The notes below the pieces were generated by a model, which did no database searches, had not been told where the DNA came from, and saw nothing but the letters and a program-made list of their open reading frames with translations. From Rhodospirillaceae bacterium (GTDB lineage Bacteria > Pseudomonadota > Alphaproteobacteria > Rhodospirillales > Casp-alpha2), in assembly GCA_016845145.1 (NCBI GenBank), contig JAERTE010000033.1:1-64000 (forward strand): 64,000 bases of DNA. Direction: 5' to 3'. Positions 59,283 through 64,000 of the stretch are shown here, one piece after another. Both the position numbers and the translations under genes were made by a program. Numbering within the stretch: the stretch's first letter is position 1; each line of letters starts with the position of its first letter.

Positions 59283-61244
59283 TTAAGCCTTCAAATCACG
59301 CGCCACAGTGACCATCTCATCGACGGTTTTGAATACGGTGGCGTTACTGTTGTAGGCGTTTTGCACCATGATCATCCGCGTGAACTCGGTGGCGATATCG
59401 ACGTTTGAAATCTCCACCGCATAGGGCGTGAAGTCGGCGCGTCCGCTTTCATCCGCAAATACCTGAGTTGCGGAGCCGGAATCGGGGGTTTCGCGGAAAA
59501 CCATACCGTTCAGCATTTCAAGCCCGTCGGGATTTTGGAACTGCGCCAGTGCGAGCTTGTAGATTGAGCGTTCCGTGCCATCCTGAAACGATCCGACGAT
59601 ATGGCCGGCCTTGTCGAAATGGGTGCCGGTCATACTGGCTTTCACAAGCCCGTTGTGGTCGTAATTGAACTCCGTGAAGTCGGAGCCATATTGCTTCATC
59701 TGCGACATATCGATGGCTACCGTAGCTGTGGCGCCGTCGGCGAAGGTCAATGCAAAAGAAAGCGGTGCTTGTGTTGATGGGAGTGTTCCGTCGCCGTTGA
59801 AAGTCAGGGATTGAGCTGCTGTGGTTTGGGAACTGGTGACAGAGCCGACATTTGCGGCATTGTCGTTGGTCGCGGAAAAATTGGCGGTTGTGGTTGCAAA
59901 AGTGGCGGTGTTGTCGACGGTTGTCCCTGTCGTTGGTGTTGCGAGGGTTGTTGATATAGCTGATCCCGCAGTATCGCTGGTCAAGGTCAACTCGCCCGTA
60001 TTGGCCGTGGCCACTGCTGTGACAATCGCACTGAGGGTTGGATCGGTGTTTATTGCGTTTACAAGATTGTCGCGGATTTCGTCGATCGTTAGCTCCCCGA
60101 CGACCGTGTGTGTCACGGTGGCGCCATTTACGGTGACCGAATACTGATCCCCGGCCTCCACTGTTCCGCCGATGGTCACGGTATCGACTTGTGCGACATT
60201 GGGAGCAGAGTTCGAGGCCGAAGCCGTCGTGGTGAATGAAGCGCCGGCTGTCAAAGCCGTTAACGTGATTTCGCCATTGGCGTTGCCGGCAGATGCGGTC
60301 AGAGTCGCGGCAATGGTGGGATTGGCGTTGACTGCGGCAATAACCGCATCGCGGATTCCGGAAAGGCCGCCTTCCGTACCTAAAACCGTATAGTTGACGG
60401 CCGTGCCGCCGACATTGATGGTGTAGGTATCGCCGGCTTCCATCGTACCTTCCAGCATGACGGTATCCGTTTGCATCGTGCTCGCGCGGCTTGTCGTTGC
60501 CGATACTTGCCAGGTGTTGTCTGCGCTTTTGGTGAAGTTCATGCGCGCGGTTTGCCGGGCGCCATTGGAATCAACGACATCAATGGCGTAGGTTTCGAGA
60601 TCCTCGTTATTGGTGCCTGAATTTGCGGCCAGCACGGTGGCTTCGTGGCTCGTGACGATGCCGTTTGTTGAAGGAAGGTTGAGCCCTAGATTGGCGGTCG
60701 TTGTCGTCGTGCTTTCATCAATGAATGCCCATTCATCAATGCGCATTGGTTGTAGAGTGCCGGAGCTGGAAAATAGACCCGTGTTTGGGTCGGCAGCTGT
60801 GCCAAGAACGTAGTAACCGTTCTTATCCACCAGATAACCGTTGGAAACGGTGATGGTGCTGTTGTCATCGCTGGTCACGGTCGAGGTCTGGCCGTCGGCA
60901 ATACCCATTTGGAAGCTGCCGTCGCGGGTGTAAAAAATGTCGGTTGAGACGGTCAGTGTCGGGCTTACGTAAAAGAACCCATCGCCGTTGATCGCAACAT
61001 CCAAATCACTCGATGACGAGTTGATGAATCCTTGCTGGGCGATGCGTTGGAAATCCTTCGGCTTAACGCCACCAAGATCGGATTCATGCTGCAGCGTCTT
61101 GCTGATCAACGTCTCGAATTGAGTGTCGGTTCGTTTGTAGCCGCCGGTATTTACGTTGGCGACGTTGATTCCAATTGTGTTGAGCGCGTGGGCTTGGCTT
61201 TGCATCCCCAGCGTCGGCACTTGAAACAGGTGATATCCCGGCAT
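59283..61244 (-). CDS. Second FlgE-like hook/basal-body protein
   Basis: This 653-residue rod/hook-family protein starts PGYHLFQVPTLGMQSQAHAL, NTIGINVANVNTGGYKRTDT (D0 helix), then DLDVAINGDGFFYVSP, and ends VDIATEFTRMIMVQNAYNSN, VFKTVDEMVTVARDLKA. AAGGA lies eight bases before the ATG at 61244. It is not the FlgE of the fliK operon and is far larger than FlgF or FlgG. The middle contains two tandem roughly 80-residue repeats (262-340, 355-432) with EAGD-x-Y and NG-x-x-V. It may be a second hook protein or a modified distal-rod or junction piece. A sigma-54 site lies upstream and flgI follows. Confidence 0.85.
   Translation of the reverse strand: MPGYHLFQVPTLGMQSQAHALNTIGINVANVNTGGYKRTDTQFETLISKTLQHESDLGGVKPKDFQRIAQQGFINSSSSDLDVAINGDGFFYVSPTLTVSTDIFYTRDGSFQMGIADGQTSTVTSDDNSTITVSNGYLVDKNGYYVLGTAADPNTGLFSSSGTLQPMRIDEWAFIDESTTTTTANLGLNLPSTNGIVTSHEATVLAANSGTNNEDLETYAIDVVDSNGARQTARMNFTKSADNTWQVSATTSRASTMQTDTVMLEGTMEAGDTYTINVGGTAVNYTVLGTEGGLSGIRDAVIAAVNANPTIAATLTASAGNANGEITLTALTAGASFTTTASASNSAPNVAQVDTVTIGGTVEAGDQYSVTVNGATVTHTVVGELTIDEIRDNLVNAINTDPTLSAIVTAVATANTGELTLTSDTAGSAISTTLATPTTGTTVDNTATFATTTANFSATNDNAANVGSVTSSQTTAAQSLTFNGDGTLPSTQAPLSFALTFADGATATVAIDMSQMKQYGSDFTEFNYDHNGLVKASMTGTHFDKAGHIVGSFQDGTERSIYKLALAQFQNPDGLEMLNGMVFRETPDSGSATQVFADESGRADFTPYAVEISNVDIATEFTRMIMVQNAYNSNATVFKTVDEMVTVARDLKA
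59949..60461 (-). repeat. Two tandem repeats in the second FlgE-like protein
   Basis: Residues 262-340 and 355-432 align as V-x-(L/I)-x-G-T-(M/V)-E-A-G-D-x-Y, x-x-V-x-G-x-x-V-x-(Y/H)-T-V, (G)IRD/(E)IRD, A-(V/I)-N-x-(N/D)-P-T, then G-E-(I/L)-T-L-T and a T-rich end. Confidence 0.75.
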
Positions 61245-61302
61245 GATCCGTTCCTTACTATTTCGATCCGGCGCTATAGACGCACCGGCCCAAACCCTTA
61301 TA

Positions 61303-61318
61303 AGCAAGAGGGATGCCA
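61303..61318 (-). promoter_or_regulatory. Sigma-54 promoter of the second flgE-like gene
   Basis: The minus strand reads TGGCATCCCTCTTGCT, matching TGGCACG-N4-TTGCW except at two positions of the -24 half, with correct spacing. Transcription should begin near 61292, about 48 bases before the ATG at 61244. Confidence 0.78.
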
Positions 61319-61435
61319 GTTTTGTGGGTATCTAATGGATTGTTTTTAAATGAAAAACTTTGATGCGACTTCGGAATATCCGGTTCGAATTGCCTACATG
61401 AACAGGCGGCAAGCAAATATTGCCGAGTTCGAACC

Positions 61436-62545
61436 TCAGTCGGCTTTGAACAGATGTGCTTCGTTGGCGTTAACGGTTACGGTTACCCGCGCGCTAGGCT
61501 CCGGTAAAAACACGCCCGGGACCCGCGCTTCGATCGGCATGCTGCCGCCATCAGATGTGGGCAGGCGGAATATAACCAAGCTGGCGCCGCCCAAGGGGCG
61601 GGCTGATATCACGTCAAATTGCGGAGCGGTCAGCGAAACCGGTGACGCCGGCCTGCAAGGTGCGTCGCCGGGGTTTTGATTGGGTTTCTGTCCGGCCTCG
61701 GCGAGACGTAGACCTTCGGGGCGTACCAGTACGTCAACGCGCGCGCCGGTATCAAATTCGGGGGCGGCGAACGTGCCAAGCGGTGTGGCGACATGGCCAT
61801 CGGCAACCACGCCGCTGAGGCGGTTGATGGGGCCAAAAAAGCCCGCGACAAATGGGTCGGCGGGTTCAAAATAGGTTTCGACGGGCGTACCATCCTGCAC
61901 AACCCGCCCGTGGTTCATGACCAAAATCCGGTCAGCCATGAACATCGCCTCTTCGGGGTCATGGGTGACCATCAGCGTCGCAACGCCGGTTTCTTTCAAA
62001 ATATTCAATGTCTGTTGGCGGACTTGCGCGCGGCGCGTGATATCGAGCCCGGAAAAAGGCTCGTCCAAGAACAACACGCGCGGTTTCGGCGCCAAAGCGC
62101 GTAGCAGGGCGACGCGTTGTTGCTGTCCGCCCGACAAGGTATGGGGAAACGAATCTGTGTGTTTCTTCAGGTCCATCAGGTCGAGCGCGTGATCGATCCA
62201 GGTCCGCCGCTCCTTGCTGTCGGCGCCGATGCCGAACTGAATGTTCTCGCGCACGTTCAAATGCGGGAACAAAGCGTAGTCCTGGAACATCAGGCCGATC
62301 CCGCGTTTTTCAGGGGGGAGATCATGCCCCGTAGCGGCATCGGCGACAACGGCCTCGCCGATGTGCACCTGGCCACGTTGCAGGCGCTCAAGCCCTGCGG
62401 CTACGCGCAGCAGCGTGGTCTTACCGCACCCTGACGGCCCCAACAGGCACACCACTTCCCCAGGGGCGACAAAAACCGACACGCCACGGACGACGGAAAC
62501 ATCATCAAAGTCGTGCGACAGGTTGCTGATGTGCAGTCCGCTCAC
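61436..62545 (-). CDS. fbpC: Iron(III)-type ABC transporter ATP-binding protein FbpC
   Basis: This 369-residue ABC ATPase has a Walker A GPSGCGKTT (about 38-46), Q-loop FQDYALFPH, signature LSGGQQQR, Walker B VLFLDEPFSGLD and a switch His in VTHDPEEA, followed by a roughly 130-residue C-terminal TOBE-like regulatory region. It resembles FbpC/AfuC, which powers uptake of ferric iron delivered by a periplasmic binding protein. The start overlaps the permease stop by four bases. It has no link to motility and marks the end of the flagellar region. Confidence 0.9.
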   Translation of the reverse strand: MSGLHISNLSHDFDDVSVVRGVSVFVAPGEVVCLLGPSGCGKTTLLRVAAGLERLQRGQVHIGEAVVADAATGHDLPPEKRGIGLMFQDYALFPHLNVRENIQFGIGADSKERRTWIDHALDLMDLKKHTDSFPHTLSGGQQQRVALLRALAPKPRVLFLDEPFSGLDITRRAQVRQQTLNILKETGVATLMVTHDPEEAMFMADRILVMNHGRVVQDGTPVETYFEPADPFVAGFFGPINRLSGVVADGHVATPLGTFAAPEFDTGARVDVLVRPEGLRLAEAGQKPNQNPGDAPCRPASPVSLTAPQFDVISARPLGGASLVIFRLPTSDGGSMPIEARVPGVFLPEPSARVTVTVNANEAHLFKAD

Positions 62546-64000
62546 GGCAAAACCTCTTCGCTGATGGCTTCTTGGCCAGGGCGGGATCGCGCAACTGTTA
62601 CGCTGAGAAGGATCACCGGCAGAATACCGGCTGCGACGATACTCAATGCGCCGAGCGCCGATTCCTCCAGCAATTCATCCGATGCATACTGATAGACGAA
62701 GGTCGCCAATGTGTCGTAGTTGAACGGCCTGAGGATGAGGGTCAGCGGTAGCTCCTTCATGCAGTCCACAAAAACCAAAAGCGCCGCCGTCAACAGACTG
62801 CCGCGCATGAGCGGAAAATGAACTCGTCTGAGCGTTGCGCCGGGCGCGTGGCCAAGTGTGCGGGCGGCGCCGTCCATATTGGGGGTGATCTTGCCGAGAC
62901 TCGATTCCATGGTGCCGTAAGAGAGTGCCAGAAATCGTGCCAAATACCCATAGACCAATCCCGTGATGGTCCCCGAAAGCAAAAGCCCCGTCGGGATATC
63001 AAACAAGGTTCGGCTCAGGGCGTCGACGGCATTGTCGAAAAGGCCCAAGGGGATGACGATCCCGATGGCCAGTACTGCACCAGGAACTGCGTATCCAACA
63101 CTGGCGATGCGGGTAACGGCACGGATCGCCTTGCCGCCGCTGAGTCGCACGCCGTAGGCCATAAAGACGCCAAAGGCGACGGCGCTAACAGCACTGATTG
63201 CCGCCAAGGTAAGGCTGTTGGATGCGTGGGTAAGGAAATCGGCGGACAGTGTCTCTTCATAAAACCTGATGGCGTAGCCGCCCAGAACCGCGGCCGGCAA
63301 CACAAAGCCCAACGCCAGTGGCAGGGCGCAGGCGAGAATGGCAAGCGCGGCACGCAAGCCGCGAAGGCGGTAGTTCGGAAGTGCCCGGTATTTTGACGTG
63401 GTGTGATGAAAGCGTTGGCCGCCCCGACCCCAGCGCTCGGCGCCGATCAACGCGAGCACAAACAACAACAATACGGTTGCCAATTGCGCCGCGCCGGCCC
63501 GGCTATTCATGTTCAGCCACACGTCGTAGATACCGGCGGTGAATGAGTTGACGGCGAAGAAATCAACGGTGCCGAAATCATTCACGGTCTCCATTAAAGC
63601 CAAGGTGACACCGATGACAATCGCAGGTCGGGCCAAGGGCAGGGCGACCGAAAAGAACGAACGCCAGGGCCCTTTGCCGAGTGTCCGGCTAACCTCGATG
63701 ACGCAAACCGATTGCTCCAGAAACGCAGCACGGGCCAGTAGATAAACGTAGGGGTAGAGCACAAGGGTCATGACAACGATGGCGCTGCCAAGGGAGCGGA
63801 TCTCGGGAAACCAATAGTCCTGGCGCGATTGCCATCCAAACAAGGCCCGCATGGCCGATTGCACAGCGCCTGCATATTCCAACTGATCGGTAATGACGAA
63901 TGCCAATACATAGGCCGGCACTGCCAAGGGCAGCAAAAGCGCCCAGTTGAAAAAACCGCGGCCCGGAAATCGGCACATGGTTACCAGCCAAGCGGTGCCG
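62542..64000 (-). CDS. fbpB: Iron(III)-type ABC transporter permease FbpB (5' end beyond the window)
   Basis: The frame stays open through the right edge, where GTAWLVTMCRFPGRGFFNWA matches the early part of FbpB-type fused permeases; the true start is outside. At least ten hydrophobic segments are visible over 486 residues in two halves, each with an EAA-like loop (for example VSRTLGKGPWRSFFSVALPL and AARTLGHAPGATLRRVHFPL). It forms the membrane channel for the FbpC ATPase. A periplasmic binding protein gene is expected just outside the window. Confidence 0.9.
   Translation of the reverse strand, partial: GTAWLVTMCRFPGRGFFNWALLLPLAVPAYVLAFVITDQLEYAGAVQSAMRALFGWQSRQDYWFPEIRSLGSAIVVMTLVLYPYVYLLARAAFLEQSVCVIEVSRTLGKGPWRSFFSVALPLARPAIVIGVTLALMETVNDFGTVDFFAVNSFTAGIYDVWLNMNSRAGAAQLATVLLLFVLALIGAERWGRGGQRFHHTTSKYRALPNYRLRGLRAALAILACALPLALGFVLPAAVLGGYAIRFYEETLSADFLTHASNSLTLAAISAVSAVAFGVFMAYGVRLSGGKAIRAVTRIASVGYAVPGAVLAIGIVIPLGLFDNAVDALSRTLFDIPTGLLLSGTITGLVYGYLARFLALSYGTMESSLGKITPNMDGAARTLGHAPGATLRRVHFPLMRGSLLTAALLVFVDCMKELPLTLILRPFNYDTLATFVYQYASDELLEESALGALSIVAAGILPVILLSVTVARSRPGQEAISEEVLP

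Overview
The window looks like a chromosome segment of a motile alphaproteobacterium, most likely near Rhodospirillales. The evidence is the alphaproteobacterial marker set: SciP (DUF1153 CtrA inhibitor), FlbT and three FlaF-like proteins instead of FliS, very large hook and hook-associated proteins, and three good sigma-54 (-24/-12) sites in front of late flagellar genes. No rRNA, tRNA, transposase or CRISPR array was seen.

Layout. (1) 1-10.9 kb: flagellar genes. fliG (cut by the left edge) and fliF, sciP, a TPR-glycosyltransferase, then the fliK-flgD-flgE operon behind a sigma-54 site, two unknown small genes and flbT. (2) 11-26.3 kb: flagellin and its decoration. It holds two more TPR-glycosyltransferases that resemble Caulobacter FlmG in layout, a Maf-type flagellin glycosyltransferase, an OGT/SPINDLY-like enzyme, a GT4 enzyme, flaF, the flagellin gene, an unknown protein with a flagellin-like C-terminal end, and a methyltransferase followed by two tandem paralogous glycosyltransferases. 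(3) 26.3-34.6 kb: dTDP-sugar genes. rfbCBA reads rightwards and a six-gene leftward operon (C-methyltransferase, aminotransferase, SDR, QdtA/FdtA-like isomerase, SDR, O-methyltransferase) predicts a methylated 3-amino-3,6-dideoxyhexose. rmlD is absent. (4) 34.6-43.1 kb: a tightly overlapping seven-gene leftward operon. It has a cytidylyltransferase-PseG-like fusion, a methyltransferase, a split transketolase, an SDR, an ATP-grasp enzyme and a GH57-like protein. I cannot match it to a pathway I know, and it is the best candidate here for an undescribed system. (5) 43.2-51.3 kb: two radical SAM proteins, a ferredoxin, a second FlaF-like protein and pseudaminic-acid genes (pseB, pseC and a short NeuB/PseI-like synthase). 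(6) 51.5-61.3 kb: flaF-like, flgL, flgK, flgN-like, flgJ-like, flgI and a second FlgE-like protein, with sigma-54 sites before flgI and the FlgE-like gene. (7) 61.4-64 kb: an iron(III)-type ABC transporter, unrelated to motility and cut by the right edge.

Reading the parts together: about 40 kb of nucleotide-sugar and glycosyltransferase genes sit between two blocks of late flagellar genes and surround the flagellin gene. I infer that most of this island makes and attaches sialic-acid-like and amino-deoxy sugars to flagellin, with FlbT and FlaF paralogues controlling flagellin synthesis and export. Some of the sugar genes may instead serve lipopolysaccharide or capsule, and the sequence alone does not separate these options.
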